DNA of 64,000 nt. Source: Mycobacterium asiaticum. GTDB lineage: Bacteria; Actinomycetota; Actinomycetes; Mycobacteriales; Mycobacteriaceae. The stretch spans positions 235,281 through 299,280 of the forward strand of contig NZ_LZMH01000035.1 of assembly GCF_001673635.1 (NCBI RefSeq). Reading direction: 5' to 3'. Below, piece by piece: positions 28,734 to 41,656 of the stretch (positions are counted from its first letter, which is position 1; each line of letters opens with the position of its first letter). Both the position numbers and the translations under genes were made by a program. A model generated the notes under the pieces. That model made no database searches, had not been told where the DNA came from, and saw only the letters and a list, made by a program, of their open reading frames with translations.

Positions 28734-29276
28734 GTGACCACCGGGCTACCGTCGCAGACGCAGGTGATCGAGCTACTCAGTGGTGAGTTCGCGCGCGCCG
28801 GCTACGAGATCGAAGACGTGGTCATCGACAGCCGCACCCGTCCGCCACGGATCACTGTGATTGCGGACGGCGACACGGGCCTGGACCTGGACACCATCGC
28901 CGACCTGTCCCGCTCGGCATCGACTTTGCTGGACGACCTCGCCGACGCGAGCCCCCAGTACGTCCTCGAGGTCAGCTCACCCGGCGTGGAGCGCCCCCTG
29001 ACCAGTGAGAAGCATTTCCGGCGCGCCCGCGGCCGCAAGGTCGCACTGGCGCTTTCCGACGGCACCGAGCTGTCCGGCCGCATCGGCGAGACGCGGGACG
29101 GCGTGACGGCGCTGGTCATCCGGCAGGGCCGCGATTGGGCCGTGCGTGAGATCGCGCTCGCTGACGTCACGAACGCGGTCGTCCAGGTCGAGTTTTCGCC
29201 ACCCGCACAAGCAGAGCTGGAGCTGGCGCAGCCGGCTCAGGCGGGTGGGGGCGCTGAGACGGAGGCCGACACATGA
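28734..29276 (+). CDS. rimP: Ribosome maturation factor RimP
   Basis: Needed for 30S subunit maturation. The 180-residue protein has the N-terminal alpha/beta domain ([11 protein letters not shown]) and the family motif [14 protein letters not shown], followed by an SH3-like C-terminal domain and an Ala-rich tail. GTG start with AGGAGCT upstream. Its stop overlaps the nusA ATG (ATGA), the normal rimP-nusA-infB operon layout. Confidence 0.96.
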   Translation: MTTGLPSQTQVIELLSGEFARAGYEIEDVVIDSRTRPPRITVIADGDTGLDLDTIADLSRSASTLLDDLADASPQYVLEVSSPGVERPLTSEKHFRRARGRKVALALSDGTELSGRIGETRDGVTALVIRQGRDWAVREIALADVTNAVVQVEFSPPAQAELELAQPAQAGGGAETEADT

Positions 29277-30310
29277 ACATCGACATGGCCGCGCTGCACG
29301 CGATCGAGGTGGACCGGGGCATCTCGGTCAACGAATTGCTGGAAACCATCAAGTCCGCGCTGCTCACCGCCTACCGGCACACTCAAGGCCACCAGACCGA
29401 CGCCCGCATCGAGATCGACCGCAAGAGCGGGGTGGTGCGCGTCATTGCCCGCGAGACCGACGAAAACGGCAACCTGATCAGCGAGTGGGACGACACTCCG
29501 GAGGGGTTCGGCCGCATCGCCGCCACGACCGCCCGCCAGGTGATGCTGCAGCGTTTCCGCGACGCCGAGAACGAGCGCACCTTCGGTGAGTTCTCCACCC
29601 GCGAAGGTGAGATCGTGGCCGGCGTCATCCAGCGCGACAGCCGTGCGAACGCCCGCGGTCTGGTGGTCGTCCGGATGGGCACCGAAGCCAAGGCCTCTGA
29701 GGGCGTCATTCCGGCGGCCGAACAGGTGCCGGGGGAGAGCTACGAACACGGCAACCGGCTGCGCTGTTATGTCGTCGGGGTGAGCCGTGGCTCCCGCGAG
29801 CCGCTGATCACGCTGTCGCGCACCCACCCCAATCTGGTGCGCAAGCTGTTCTCGCTGGAAGTGCCGGAGATCGCCGACGGGTCGGTCGAGATCGTGGCGG
29901 TCGCCCGCGAGGCCGGCCACCGATCCAAGATCGCCGTGACATCGCGGGTGCCCGGGCTCAATGCGAAGGGCGCCTGCATCGGCCCGATGGGACAGCGGGT
30001 CCGCAATGTGATGAGCGAGTTGTCCGGCGAGAAGATCGACATCATCGATTACGACGAGGACCCGGCCCGCTTCGTCGCGAACGCGTTGTCGCCGGCCAAG
30101 GTGGTGTCGGTGTCGGTGATTGACCAGACCGCCCGTGCCGCCCGCGTGGTGGTGCCCGACTTCCAGTTGTCGCTGGCCATCGGTAAGGAGGGGCAAAACG
30201 CGCGGCTGGCCGCGCGGCTGACCGGATGGCGCATCGATATTCGTGGCGACGCGCCCGGCCAGTCCGCCGGGCACCCCGAACACGGCGCCAGCCACGGGAT
30301 GACCCACTAA
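29273..30310 (+). CDS. nusA: Transcription elongation/termination factor NusA
   Basis: Binds RNA polymerase and RNA to control pausing, termination and antitermination. The 345-residue actinobacterial-type protein has the N-terminal RNAP-binding domain, an S1 domain (~110-190; [19 protein letters not shown]) and two KH domains ([10 protein letters not shown] and [13 protein letters not shown]). It lacks the C-terminal acidic repeats of E. coli NusA, as expected here. Overlaps rimP. A palindrome follows the stop. Confidence 0.97.
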   Translation: MNIDMAALHAIEVDRGISVNELLETIKSALLTAYRHTQGHQTDARIEIDRKSGVVRVIARETDENGNLISEWDDTPEGFGRIAATTARQVMLQRFRDAENERTFGEFSTREGEIVAGVIQRDSRANARGLVVVRMGTEAKASEGVIPAAEQVPGESYEHGNRLRCYVVGVSRGSREPLITLSRTHPNLVRKLFSLEVPEIADGSVEIVAVAREAGHRSKIAVTSRVPGLNAKGACIGPMGQRVRNVMSELSGEKIDIIDYDEDPARFVANALSPAKVVSVSVIDQTARAARVVVPDFQLSLAIGKEGQNARLAARLTGWRIDIRGDAPGQSAGHPEHGASHGMTH

Positions 30311-30319
30311 TCTCTGGCC

Positions 30320-30375
30320 GAGCAGACGCAAGAGCCCCCGACACGCCGTGTGATTGGGAGCTTTTGCGTCTGCTC
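30320..30375. repeat. GAGCAGACGC-class palindrome after nusA
   Basis: Nineteen-base arms (30320-30338, 30357-30375) that match at 17 positions, outermost GAGCAGACGCA / TGCGTCTGCTC. It is the same class as the elements at 41657-41720 and 63900-63955. It stands inside the rimP-nusA-ylxR-infB gene string, so it either attenuates the operon or marks a break, with a new promoter just before ylxR. Confidence 0.65.
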
Positions 30376-30420
30376 GCGCATTCGGCGCACGGGCGGTTCG
30401 GACTGAAGTCCGAGTGACGC

Positions 30421-30426
30421 TAGACT
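30421..30426 (+). promoter_or_regulatory. Candidate -10 box of ylxR-infB
   Basis: TAGACT ends five bases before GTG 30432; TTCGGA lies 17 bases upstream as a weak -35. Suggests a leaderless internal promoter downstream of the nusA palindrome. Confidence 0.5.
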
Positions 30427-30431
30427 TAGCC

Positions 30432-30788
30432 GTGATCCAGCGCGAGCCTTCGGCCTCGGCGCGCAGACGCCCGGACAACCCCAGCGGACCCGTGCGGACG
30501 TGCGTCGGATGCCGGAAGCGAGAGTTGGCCGTCGAACTGCTTCGAGTGGTGGCCTCGTCTACGGGGAACGGCAGCTACGCCGTAATCGTTGACACGGCCA
30601 GAAGCCTGCCGGGGCGAGGTGCATGGCTGCATCCCGCGCCGCAGTGCGTACAACAAGCGAATCGGCGGCGGGCTTTCAACCGCGCGCTGCGCATCACCGG
30701 TTCACCGGATACATCCGCGGTGGTCGAGCAGGTGAGCTCGTCCCACGGCGCAACAGAACAGGTAGCAACGAACATGAGCACACCGTGA
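30432..30788 (+). CDS. YlxR-family RNA-binding protein (Rv2840c-like)
   Basis: A 118-residue DUF448/YlxR protein. The family core RTCVGCRKR with two cysteines is at residues ~24-32, and LPGRGAWLHP followed by a basic RRRAFNRALR helix completes it. YlxR homologues bind RNase P or act in the nusA-infB operon of Gram-positives; the role here is inferred from that. GTG 30432 follows a -10 box at leaderless spacing. infB follows after 75 bases. Confidence 0.88.
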   Translation: MIQREPSASARRRPDNPSGPVRTCVGCRKRELAVELLRVVASSTGNGSYAVIVDTARSLPGRGAWLHPAPQCVQQANRRRAFNRALRITGSPDTSAVVEQVSSSHGATEQVATNMSTP

Positions 30789-30863
30789 AGTCCCGATGAC
30801 CATGTGTCATAGCTAAACCCGAGGCGCGGCCCACTGACTGTCGCCTCTTAGACAGGAGATGTA

Positions 30864-33683
30864 GTGGCAGGTAAGGCCCGCGTACACGAGTTAGCCAAGG
30901 AACTCGGTGTCACCAGCAAGGAAGTCCTCGCCCGACTTAATGAACAGGGCGAATTCGTCAAATCCGCGTCGTCGACGGTAGAAGCGCCGGTTGCCCGGCG
31001 CCTTCGCGAGTCGTTCGGCGGCGGTAAGCCGGCCGCCAAGGGTCCCGCGGCCGGTCCGCAAGGCAAGGCCCCCGAGAAGGCCGGTCCGGTCCCCGGCGCA
31101 GCCAAGGCCGATTCGGCCCTGGACCGCGCGCTCGACAAGGCGATCGACCCGACCGGCAACGGCGCGTCGACCAGCGCACCGGCCAAGCCCGCCGCCCCCG
31201 GTCGGCCGGGCGGTGCCGCGCCCGCCAGTCCGGTGGCCCCGGCCGCCAGCGCCGCCAAGCCCGCGGCCCCGGCGCCCCCGACGCCCCGACCGGCGGCTCC
31301 GACCCCCGGTCAGCCGGCCAGCCCACAGGCCCCGCAGCCCGGCATGACGCCCGGACCGCGTCCGGGACCGGCCCCCAAACCCGGCGTGCGCACCCCGCGC
31401 GTCGGTAACAATCCATTCTCGTCGGCGCAGCCCGTCGACCGGCCGATCCCGCGTCCGCACCCGCAGGCTCCGCGCCCCGGCGCACCCCGGCCGGGCGCGC
31501 CCCGGCCCGGCGGTGCCTCGCCCGGCAGCATGCCGCCGCGTCCCGGTGGCGCCGCCGGCGGTCCCCGTCCGGCGCGCGCCGGCGGCCCGCGTCCCGGCGG
31601 TGCCCGCCCCGGTGGTCCCGGCGGACGTGACGGCGGCGGCGGCGGTAACTACCGCGGTGGCGGCGGCGTCGGAGCAGCACCCGGCGGCGCCGGCGGCAAT
31701 TACCGCGGTCGTCCCGGTGGCGGTGGCCCCGGCGGTGGGGGTGGACGCCCCGGTCAGCGCGGTGGCGCGGCCGGCGCGTTCGGGCGTCCGGGTGGTGCGC
31801 CGCGGCGTGGCCGCAAGTCGAAGCGGGCGAAGCGCGCCGAGTACGAGAACATGCAGGCGCCGGTCGTCGGCGGCGTGCGGTTGCCGCACGGCAACGGCGA
31901 GACCATCCGGCTGGCCCGGGGCGCCTCGCTGTCCGACTTCGCCGACAAGATCAACGCCAACCCGGCCTCGCTGGTGCAGGCGTTGTTCAACCTCGGCGAG
32001 ATGGTGACGGCCACCCAATCGGTGGGCGACGAGACGCTCGAGCTGCTGGGCAGCGAGATGAACTACAACGTTCAGGTCGTCAGCCCCGAGGACGAGGACC
32101 GCGAACTGCTCGAGTCCTTCGACCTGACCTACGGCGAAGACGAGGGCGGCGAGGAAGACCTGCAGACCCGTCCGCCGGTGGTGACCGTGATGGGTCACGT
32201 CGACCACGGTAAGACGCGCCTGTTGGACACCATCCGTAAGGCCAGCGTCCGCGAGGGCGAGGCCGGCGGCATCACCCAGCACATCGGTGCCTACCAGGTT
32301 GCCGTCGATCTGGACGGCAACGAGCGGCTCATCACCTTCATCGACACCCCCGGTCACGAGGCGTTCACCGCCATGCGGGCCCGCGGGGCCAAGGCCACCG
32401 ACATCGCGATCCTGGTGGTCGCGGCCGACGACGGCGTGATGCCGCAGACGGTTGAGGCCATCAACCACGCGCAGGCCGCGGATGTGCCGATTGTGGTGGC
32501 GGTCAACAAGATCGACAAGGAAGGCGCCGACCCGGCCAAGATCCGCGGCCAGCTCACCGAATACGGTTTGGTGGCAGAGGATTTCGGTGGCGACACGATG
32601 TTCGTCGACATCTCGGCCAAGCAGGGCACCAACATCGAGGCACTGCTCGAGGCGGTGCTGCTGACCGCCGACGCGGCGTTGGACCTGCGTGCCAACCCCG
32701 ACATGGAAGCCCAGGGTGTGGCCATCGAGGCGCACCTGGACCGCGGTCGCGGGCCGGTGGCCACCGTGCTGATCCAGCGCGGCACCCTGCGGGTCGGCGA
32801 CTCGGTGGTGGCCGGCGACGCGTACGGCCGCGTGCGGCGCATGGTCGACGAGCACGGCGACGACGTCGAGGAGGCGTTGCCGTCGCGGCCGGTGCAGGTC
32901 ATCGGGTTCACCTCGGTGCCCGGCGCCGGTGACAACTTCCTGGTTGTCGACGAGGACCGCATCGCCCGCCAGATCGCCGACCGGCGCAGTGCTCGCAAGC
33001 GCAACGCCCTGGCGGCGCGCAGTCGCAAGCGCATCAGCCTGGAGGACCTGGACTCGGCGCTGAAGGAAACCAGTCAGCTGAACCTGATCCTCAAGGGCGA
33101 CAACGCCGGTACGGTCGAGGCGCTCGAAGAGGCCTTGATGGGGATCGAGATCGACGACGAGGTGCAGCTGCGCGTCATCGACCGCGGCGTCGGTGGCATC
33201 ACCGAAACCAACGTGAACCTGGCGTCGGCTTCGGACGCGGTGATCATCGGCTTCAACGTGCGCGCCGAAGGCAAGGCGACGGAGCTGGCCAACCGCGAAG
33301 GCGTGGACATCCGGTACTACTCGGTGATCTACCAGGCGATCGACGAGATCGAGAAGGCCCTGCGCGGCATGCTCAAGCCGATCTACGAGGAGAACCAGCT
33401 GGGCCGCGCGGAGATCCGCGCGATCTTCCGGTCCTCGAAGGTGGGCATCATCGCCGGTTGCATGATCACCTCGGGTGTGGTGCGCCGCAACGCCAAGGCG
33501 CGATTGCTGCGGGACAACATCGTGGTCACCGAGAACCTGACGATCAACTCGCTGCGGCGGGAGAAGGACGACGTCACCGAGGTCCGCGAAGGTTTCGAGT
33601 GCGGTCTGACGCTGGGGTACTCCGACATCAAGGAAGGCGACATCATCGAGTCCTTCGAGCTCGTGCAAAAGGAACGGTCGTGA
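30864..33683 (+). CDS. infB: Translation initiation factor IF-2
   Basis: GTPase that brings fMet-tRNA to the 30S subunit. A 939-residue protein with IF2-N domain (1-51), a long Pro/Ala then Gly/Arg-rich disordered stretch (~52-320), a second IF2-N segment, and the GTPase domain: G1 GHVDHGKT near 444, G3 DTPGH near 494, G4 NKID near 548. Domains II-IV end the protein. It is slightly longer than the M. tuberculosis form, the difference lying in the low-complexity region. GTG start after AGGAGAT. Confidence 0.97.
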   Translation: MAGKARVHELAKELGVTSKEVLARLNEQGEFVKSASSTVEAPVARRLRESFGGGKPAAKGPAAGPQGKAPEKAGPVPGAAKADSALDRALDKAIDPTGNGASTSAPAKPAAPGRPGGAAPASPVAPAASAAKPAAPAPPTPRPAAPTPGQPASPQAPQPGMTPGPRPGPAPKPGVRTPRVGNNPFSSAQPVDRPIPRPHPQAPRPGAPRPGAPRPGGASPGSMPPRPGGAAGGPRPARAGGPRPGGARPGGPGGRDGGGGGNYRGGGGVGAAPGGAGGNYRGRPGGGGPGGGGGRPGQRGGAAGAFGRPGGAPRRGRKSKRAKRAEYENMQAPVVGGVRLPHGNGETIRLARGASLSDFADKINANPASLVQALFNLGEMVTATQSVGDETLELLGSEMNYNVQVVSPEDEDRELLESFDLTYGEDEGGEEDLQTRPPVVTVMGHVDHGKTRLLDTIRKASVREGEAGGITQHIGAYQVAVDLDGNERLITFIDTPGHEAFTAMRARGAKATDIAILVVAADDGVMPQTVEAINHAQAADVPIVVAVNKIDKEGADPAKIRGQLTEYGLVAEDFGGDTMFVDISAKQGTNIEALLEAVLLTADAALDLRANPDMEAQGVAIEAHLDRGRGPVATVLIQRGTLRVGDSVVAGDAYGRVRRMVDEHGDDVEEALPSRPVQVIGFTSVPGAGDNFLVVDEDRIARQIADRRSARKRNALAARSRKRISLEDLDSALKETSQLNLILKGDNAGTVEALEEALMGIEIDDEVQLRVIDRGVGGITETNVNLASASDAVIIGFNVRAEGKATELANREGVDIRYYSVIYQAIDEIEKALRGMLKPIYEENQLGRAEIRAIFRSSKVGIIAGCMITSGVVRRNAKARLLRDNIVVTENLTINSLRREKDDVTEVREGFECGLTLGYSDIKEGDIIESFELVQKERS

Positions 33684-33689
33684 CCCGGC

Positions 33690-36502
<2,813 letters not shown>

Positions 36503-36521
36503 GTCCGGCCAATCCCGGCGC

Positions 36522-36527
36522 TACACT
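36522..36527 (+). promoter_or_regulatory. Candidate -10 box of the ugp operon
   Basis: TACACT, six bases before the ugpA GTG; a textbook leaderless arrangement between dinF and ugpA. Confidence 0.55.
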
Positions 36528-36533
36528 GCGCCG

Positions 36534-37430
36534 GTGACGACCCAACGGACCCGGCGTCGGTCGTGGGGCGATTACGCGTTGTTCGTCGTGCTGGTCGGGC
36601 CGAACCTGGCGCTGCTGATGCTGTTCATCTACCGGCCGCTGGCCGACAACATCCGGCTGTCGTTCTTCGACTGGAACATCTCGGACCCGCGGGCCGAGTT
36701 CGTCGGGTTCTCCAACTACGCGGAGTGGTTCACCCGCACCGACACGCGGCAGATCGTGCTGAACACGACGATCTTCACCGTGGCGGCGGTGGTCGGCTCG
36801 ATGGTTCTGGGGCTCGCGTTGGCCATGCTGCTGGACCAGCCGCTACGCGGGCGAAACCTGGTGCGGTCCACGGTGTTTGCGCCGTTTGTGATCTCCGGTG
36901 CGGCGATTGGTCTGGCCGCCCAGTTCGTCTTCGACCCCCATTTCGGCCTGGTGCAGGATCTGCTGCGCCGCCTCGGTGCCGGTGTGCCGGACTTCTACCA
37001 GGACGCGCGCTGGGCGATGTTCATGATCGTCGTCACCTATGTCTGGAAGAACCTCGGCTACACCTTCGTCATCTACCTGGCCGCTCTGCAGGGTGTGCGC
37101 CGAGACCTGTTGGAAGCGGCCGAGATCGACGGCGCGAGCCGGTGGACCACATTTCGCCGAGTGCTGCTGCCGCAACTGCGTCCGACGACGTTCTTCCTGT
37201 CGATCACCGTGCTGATCAACTCGTTGCAGGTGTTCGACGTCATCAACGTGATGACCCGGGGCGGGCCGGAGGGCACCGGCACCACGACCATGGTGTACCA
37301 GGTCTATCTGGAAACCTTCCGGAACTTCCGCGCCGGCTACGGCGCCACCGTCGCCACCATCATGTTCCTGGTGCTGCTGGCGATCACCTACTACCAGGTG
37401 CGGGTGATGGATCGGGGTCAGCGCCAATGA
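36534..37430 (+). CDS. ugpA: ABC transporter permease UgpA
   Basis: First membrane subunit of the Ugp importer, which in mycobacteria takes up glycerophosphocholine. A 298-residue protein with six hydrophobic segments and the MalF-type EAA loop AAEIDGASRWTTFRRVLLPQ that docks on UgpC. Operon order ugpA-E-B-C with four-base overlaps or a two-base gap at each junction implies coupled translation. GTG start directly after the -10 box. Confidence 0.95.
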   Translation: MTTQRTRRRSWGDYALFVVLVGPNLALLMLFIYRPLADNIRLSFFDWNISDPRAEFVGFSNYAEWFTRTDTRQIVLNTTIFTVAAVVGSMVLGLALAMLLDQPLRGRNLVRSTVFAPFVISGAAIGLAAQFVFDPHFGLVQDLLRRLGAGVPDFYQDARWAMFMIVVTYVWKNLGYTFVIYLAALQGVRRDLLEAAEIDGASRWTTFRRVLLPQLRPTTFFLSITVLINSLQVFDVINVMTRGGPEGTGTTTMVYQVYLETFRNFRAGYGATVATIMFLVLLAITYYQVRVMDRGQRQ

Positions 37431-38254
37431 GGTCCGCGCGCCTGGCCCGCGTGTTCGGCTATCTGGCGATGCTGCTGGTGGTGGCCCTCGTCGCCGGGCC
37501 GCTGACATTCGTCTTCTTCACCTCGTTCAAGCAGCAGCCCGACATCTACTCCCAGCCGACCACCTGGTGGCCGCCGCACTGGCATCCGCAGAATTATCGG
37601 ACTGCCACTCACCAGATTCCGTTCTGGACCTTCCTGCGCAACTCGGTGATTCTCACCTCGGCGCTGGCGTTGGTGAAGTTCGTCCTCGGCGTGCTCAGCG
37701 CATTCGGCCTGGTTTTCATCCGGTTCCCGGGCCGTAACGCGGTGTTCCTGTTGATCATCGCCGCGCTGATGGTGCCCAATCAGATCACGGTGATCTCCAA
37801 CTACGCGTTGATATCCCAACTGGGCCTGCGCAACACCTTTCCGGGCATCATCCTGCCGCTGGCCGGTGTCGCGTTCGGAACCTTCCTGATGCGCAACCAC
37901 TTTCTGTCGTTGCCCGCCGAGGTCATCGAAGCCGCCCGGATGGACGGCGCGCGGTGGTGGCAGCTGCTGCTGCGCGTCGTGCTGCCGATGTCGGGGCCCA
38001 CCATGGTGGCATTCGGGCTCATCACCGTGGTCAACGAATGGAACGAGTACCTATGGCCGTTCCTGATGGCCGACGACGAATCGGTGGCGCCGCTGCCGGT
38101 GGGCCTGACGTTCCTGCAGCAGGCCGAGGGAGTGACCAACTGGGGTCCGGTGATGGCGGTGACACTGCTGGCGATGCTGCCTATCCTGCTCATCTTCATT
38201 GCGCTGCAACGGCAGATGATCAAGGGCCTCACCTCTGGCGCGGTCAAGGGTTAG
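37427..38254 (+). CDS. ugpE: ABC transporter permease UgpE
   Basis: Second permease subunit, 275 residues, equal in length to the M. tuberculosis protein. Six transmembrane segments and the EAA loop IEAARMDGARWWQLLLRVVLP. ATG overlaps the ugpA stop (ATGA). The first helix (YLAMLLVVALVAGPLTFVFF) follows a short basic N-terminus, placing it inside-first. ugpB begins two bases after the stop. Confidence 0.95.
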   Translation: MRSARLARVFGYLAMLLVVALVAGPLTFVFFTSFKQQPDIYSQPTTWWPPHWHPQNYRTATHQIPFWTFLRNSVILTSALALVKFVLGVLSAFGLVFIRFPGRNAVFLLIIAALMVPNQITVISNYALISQLGLRNTFPGIILPLAGVAFGTFLMRNHFLSLPAEVIEAARMDGARWWQLLLRVVLPMSGPTMVAFGLITVVNEWNEYLWPFLMADDESVAPLPVGLTFLQQAEGVTNWGPVMAVTLLAMLPILLIFIALQRQMIKGLTSGAVKG

Positions 38255-38256
38255 CC

Positions 38257-39570
38257 GTGGATGCCGTGAACCGCAGGCAGTTGCTCACGCTGATCGGCGC
38301 GGCGGGAATGACCGCCGGTTGCGCGGGAATGGGCGGCAGCGGTGGGGTGAAGTCCGGAAACGGGCCGATGACATTCTGGTCCAATCACCCCGGTATGTCG
38401 ACCGCGGTGGAAAAAGAGCTGATCGGCCGATTCGAGGCGGAGTTTCCCGGCCTGCAGGTCAAGTTGATCGACGCCGGCAAGGACTACGACGAGGTGGCGC
38501 AGAAATTCAACGCCGCGCTGATCGGCACCGATGTCCCCGATGTCGTTGTGCTGGATGATATCTGGTGGTTCCATTTCGCCCTGAGCGGTGTCATCGCGCC
38601 ACTCGACGAGTTGATGCGTGAAGTGGGCGTGGACACACCCGACTATGTGGACTCGTTGCTGGCCGACTACGAGTTCGACGGCCAACGCTATGCGCTGCCC
38701 TATGCGCGTTCGACGCCGCTGTTCTACTACAACAAGGCCGTGTGGGAGCGCGCCGGCTTACCGGATCGCGGACCGGTCGCCTGGCAGGAGCTCGCGGACT
38801 GGGGTCCGCGGCTGCAGCGGGTGGTCGGCGGCCGGAACTGGGCGCACGGCTGGGCGAACTCCGAAGCCATCTCCTGGACGTTTGAAGGGCCGAATTGGGC
38901 GTTCGGAGGCGCATATTCAGACAAATGGGACCTGAAATTCACTGACCCGGCGACGATTGCGGCCGGCAACTTCTTCCGCGACTCCATTCATGGCGGCAGG
39001 TATGCCGTGGTCGCCAACAATGTCGCCAATGAGTTCGCCACCGGCATTTTGGCTTCGGCGGTGGCGTCGACGGGCGCGCTGGTCGGCATCACCGCCGCGG
39101 CCAGATTCGACTTCGGGGTGGCGCCGCTGCCGACCGGCCCCGGCGGGGCGCCCGCGTGCCCGACCGGCGGGGCTGGGCTGGCCATCCCGACCAAGTTGTC
39201 CGACGAGCGAAAGATCAACGCGCTGAAGTTCATTGCCTACCTCACGAACCCGCAATCCACCGTCTACTTCAGCCAGCGCACGGGTTACCTCGCCGTGCGC
39301 AAGTCTGCGGTCGATGACCCGAGTGAGCAGCGGTATCTCACCGAAAACCCCAATGCCCGAGTCGCTTTCGATCAGCTCGCGCACACCCGCCCGCAGGATT
39401 ATGCCCGTGTCTTCCTACCCGGCGCCGAGCGCGTCATCGCGTCCGGACTGGAGTCCATCGGGCTGAAGGGATCCGATGTCAGTGCGACATTCAGCGACAT
39501 GAACAAGCAGCTGCAGGTCATCTACGACCGCCAGATCAAACGCAAGCTCGCGGGTTTCCGCCATGGCTGA
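38257..39570 (+). CDS. ugpB: Glycerophosphocholine-binding lipoprotein UgpB
   Basis: Solute-binding subunit, 437 residues, anchored outside the membrane. The N-terminus has NRRQLLTLIG (twin-arginine-like) and lipobox TAGC near residue 22. The mature part is an MBP-like fold with VLDDIWWFHF and FEGPNWAFGG, which in M. tuberculosis UgpB line the ligand pocket. GTG 38257 mirrors the homologue's start; GTG 38266 is possible. Overlaps ugpC by eight bases. Confidence 0.94.
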   Translation: MDAVNRRQLLTLIGAAGMTAGCAGMGGSGGVKSGNGPMTFWSNHPGMSTAVEKELIGRFEAEFPGLQVKLIDAGKDYDEVAQKFNAALIGTDVPDVVVLDDIWWFHFALSGVIAPLDELMREVGVDTPDYVDSLLADYEFDGQRYALPYARSTPLFYYNKAVWERAGLPDRGPVAWQELADWGPRLQRVVGGRNWAHGWANSEAISWTFEGPNWAFGGAYSDKWDLKFTDPATIAAGNFFRDSIHGGRYAVVANNVANEFATGILASAVASTGALVGITAAARFDFGVAPLPTGPGGAPACPTGGAGLAIPTKLSDERKINALKFIAYLTNPQSTVYFSQRTGYLAVRKSAVDDPSEQRYLTENPNARVAFDQLAHTRPQDYARVFLPGAERVIASGLESIGLKGSDVSATFSDMNKQLQVIYDRQIKRKLAGFRHG

Positions 39571-40651
39571 AGTGCGGTACCGCGCGGTCAGCCATCGCTA
39601 CCCCGGCGCGCAGGGGCTGGCGGTGGACAACCTGCACCTCGAGATCGCCGACGGCGAATTCCTGGTCCTAGTCGGTCCTTCGGGTTGCGGCAAGTCCACC
39701 ACCCTGCGGATGCTGGCGGGACTGGAAACCGTTGAGAGCGGCCGCATAACGATTGGAGACGTGGACGTCACCGATCTGCCGCCGCGGGCCCGCGACGTGG
39801 CGATGGTGTTTCAGAACTATGCGCTGTACCCGAACATGACGGTGGCCGCCAACATGGGATTCGCCCTGCGCAATGCCGGCATGTCGCGCGCCGACACGCG
39901 CCGGCGTGTCCAGGAAGTCGCCGCGATGCTGGAATTGACTGAGCTGCTGGACCGTAAGCCCGCGAAGCTGTCCGGCGGGCAACGCCAGCGGGTGGCGATG
40001 GGACGTGCGATCGTGCGCCGGCCGCAGGTGTTCTGCATGGACGAGCCGCTGTCGAATCTGGATGCCAAGTTGCGGGTCAGCACCCGGTCGCAGATCTCCG
40101 GGCTGCAACGTCAGCTCGGCACCACCACCGTCTACGTCACCCACGACCAGGTGGAGGCGATGACCATGGGCGACCGGGTCGCCGTGCTCAAAGATGGTGT
40201 ACTGCAACAGGTCGACACCCCGCGTGCCCTCTACGACAACCCGGTCAACACCTTCGTCGCCACGTTCATCGGGGCCCCGTCGATGAACCTTATCGACGCC
40301 GCGGTGGCCGACGGTGTGGTGCGCTCACCCGACTTGGGGATCCCGGTGCCCCGCGGGACCGCCGAGCGGGTGCTGGTCGGTATCCGTCCGGAGTCCTGGG
40401 ACGTGGTGCCCGCCGGCGCGGCGGGTTCACTGGCGGTGCACGTCGAGCTCGTCGAGGAACTCGGCTTCGAATCGTTCGTCTACGCGACGCCGGTGGGGCG
40501 GGAGGGTTGGGCGTCGCTCGCCGAACGAATTGTGTTCCGCACCGACCGTCGCACGGCGGTGCGGGTCGGGGAGGAGTTGGCGATCGTGCCGCACCCGAAC
40601 GAGGTGCGCTTCTTCGACAGCCGAACCGAGACCCGCGTGGGCTCGGCTTAA
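39563..40651 (+). CDS. ugpC: ABC transporter ATP-binding protein UgpC
   Basis: ATPase of the Ugp importer, 362 residues. Walker A GPSGCGKSTT, signature LSGGQRQR, Walker B VFCMDEPLSNLDAK and switch His in VYVTHDQVEA are intact. A C-terminal MalK-type regulatory domain (~240-362) is present. Starts within ugpB. Its stop is directly followed by a four-copy tandem repeat separating it from convergent echA16. Confidence 0.95.
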   Translation: MAEVRYRAVSHRYPGAQGLAVDNLHLEIADGEFLVLVGPSGCGKSTTLRMLAGLETVESGRITIGDVDVTDLPPRARDVAMVFQNYALYPNMTVAANMGFALRNAGMSRADTRRRVQEVAAMLELTELLDRKPAKLSGGQRQRVAMGRAIVRRPQVFCMDEPLSNLDAKLRVSTRSQISGLQRQLGTTTVYVTHDQVEAMTMGDRVAVLKDGVLQQVDTPRALYDNPVNTFVATFIGAPSMNLIDAAVADGVVRSPDLGIPVPRGTAERVLVGIRPESWDVVPAGAAGSLAVHVELVEELGFESFVYATPVGREGWASLAERIVFRTDRRTAVRVGEELAIVPHPNEVRFFDSRTETRVGSA

Positions 40652-40862
40652 TGGCGGCGACCCGCTTCGCCCTGCTGCGCCGCGCTCGCGATCGGCTGGT
40701 CTGATGGCGGCGATCCGCTTCGCCCGGCTGCGCCGCGCTCGCGATCGCCGCTGGTCTGATGGCGGCGACCCGCTTCGCCCGGCTGCGCCGCGCTTGCGAT
40801 CGCGGCTGGTCTGATGGCGGCGATCCGCTTCGCCCGGCTGCGCCGCGCTCGCGATCGCCGCT
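40652..40862. repeat. Tandem repeat, about 55 bp x 4, between ugpC and echA16
   Basis: Copies at 40652-40704 (53 bp), 40705-40759 (55), 40760-40814 (55) and 40815-40862 (48, partial). Each starts TGGCGGCGA(C/T)CCGCTTCG and includes CTGCGCCGCGCT(C/T)GCGATCG. The copies differ at a few positions and two indels. TGATGG at each junction fuses a stop and a start, as in mycobacterial interspersed repeats. The block fills the gap between convergent genes and touches the echA16 stop. A variable-number locus is likely. Confidence 0.9.
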
Positions 40863-41610
40863 AGCGCACCTGCGAGCGTCCCCGTTGCAACACCGCCTCG
40901 CGGTTCGCGGCGATGTCGTCACCGCTGGTCCGGAACTGCCGGGCCGCGGAGGCCTCCAACCAGAGCCCGCCGCTGGTCTGTGCGTCGTCGATCCGGTGGT
41001 AGGACGCCAGCAGCGCGCGGACCGCGCCCTGGTTGTTGCCGACGATGGACGCCGCGACCTGCCGGGCGGTGGGCAACAGCTGGTCGTGCGGCACCACCTC
41101 GGTGACCAGCCCCGCGCGCAGCGCATCGGCGGCCGACAGGTAGTCGCCGGTCATGCTCATCCGCCGGGCTAGGCCCACGCCCACCTTCTGCGGCAGCCGC
41201 ACGCTGAGCCCCCAGGTCGGCAGCAGGCCCACCCGGGCGTGGGTGTCAGCGAAGCGCGCTTGCTCGGAGGCGATCAGGATGTCGCAGTACAGCGCCAGCT
41301 CCAGGCCGCCGGTTACGGCGGCGCCGTTGATCGCGCCGATCACCGGTTTGGTCAGCGCAGGCCACCGCGGCGAGATGTCCGGCAGCGCGGTCTGGCCGCC
41401 CAGCTCTTTGAGGTCCAGTCCGGCGCAGAACACCGGGTCGGCGCCGGTGACGATGATGACGTCGACGTCGTCGTCGCTCTCCGCGTCGGCCAGCGCGCCG
41501 AAGAACTGGTCCCGCAGCGCCGAGGACAGCGCGTTGCGGGACTGCGGGCGGTTCAGGGTCAGGGTGCGTACCCGCTCGTCGTTGTCGATCAGCAGGATGT
41601 CGTCGGTCAT
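40861..41610 (-). CDS. echA16: Enoyl-CoA hydratase/isomerase family protein EchA16
   Basis: Crotonase-fold enzyme of acyl-CoA metabolism, 249 residues, the same as M. tuberculosis EchA16. The oxyanion-hole segments FCAGLDLKELGG and AAVTGGLELALYCD are present; Glu residues usual for hydratases are not clearly both there, so the exact reaction is open. ATG 41610 lies six bases after a TACGGT -10 box. It is divergent from the DUF2277 gene and its stop touches the tandem repeat. Confidence 0.93.
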   Translation of the reverse strand: MTDDILLIDNDERVRTLTLNRPQSRNALSSALRDQFFGALADAESDDDVDVIIVTGADPVFCAGLDLKELGGQTALPDISPRWPALTKPVIGAINGAAVTGGLELALYCDILIASEQARFADTHARVGLLPTWGLSVRLPQKVGVGLARRMSMTGDYLSAADALRAGLVTEVVPHDQLLPTARQVAASIVGNNQGAVRALLASYHRIDDAQTSGGLWLEASAARQFRTSGDDIAANREAVLQRGRSQVR

Positions 41611-41616
41611 GACTTC

Positions 41617-41622
41617 ACCGTA
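41617..41622 (-). promoter_or_regulatory. Candidate -10 box of echA16
   Basis: TACGGT on the minus strand, six bases before ATG 41610. Confidence 0.4.
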
Positions 41623-41656
41623 GCCACGCGCCGGTGGGCGGCCTGGGCACCCCCGT

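Noticed and set aside
40652..40862. CRISPR array
   Set aside because: The units are contiguous with no unique spacers, and no cas genes are in the window; it is a plain tandem repeat.
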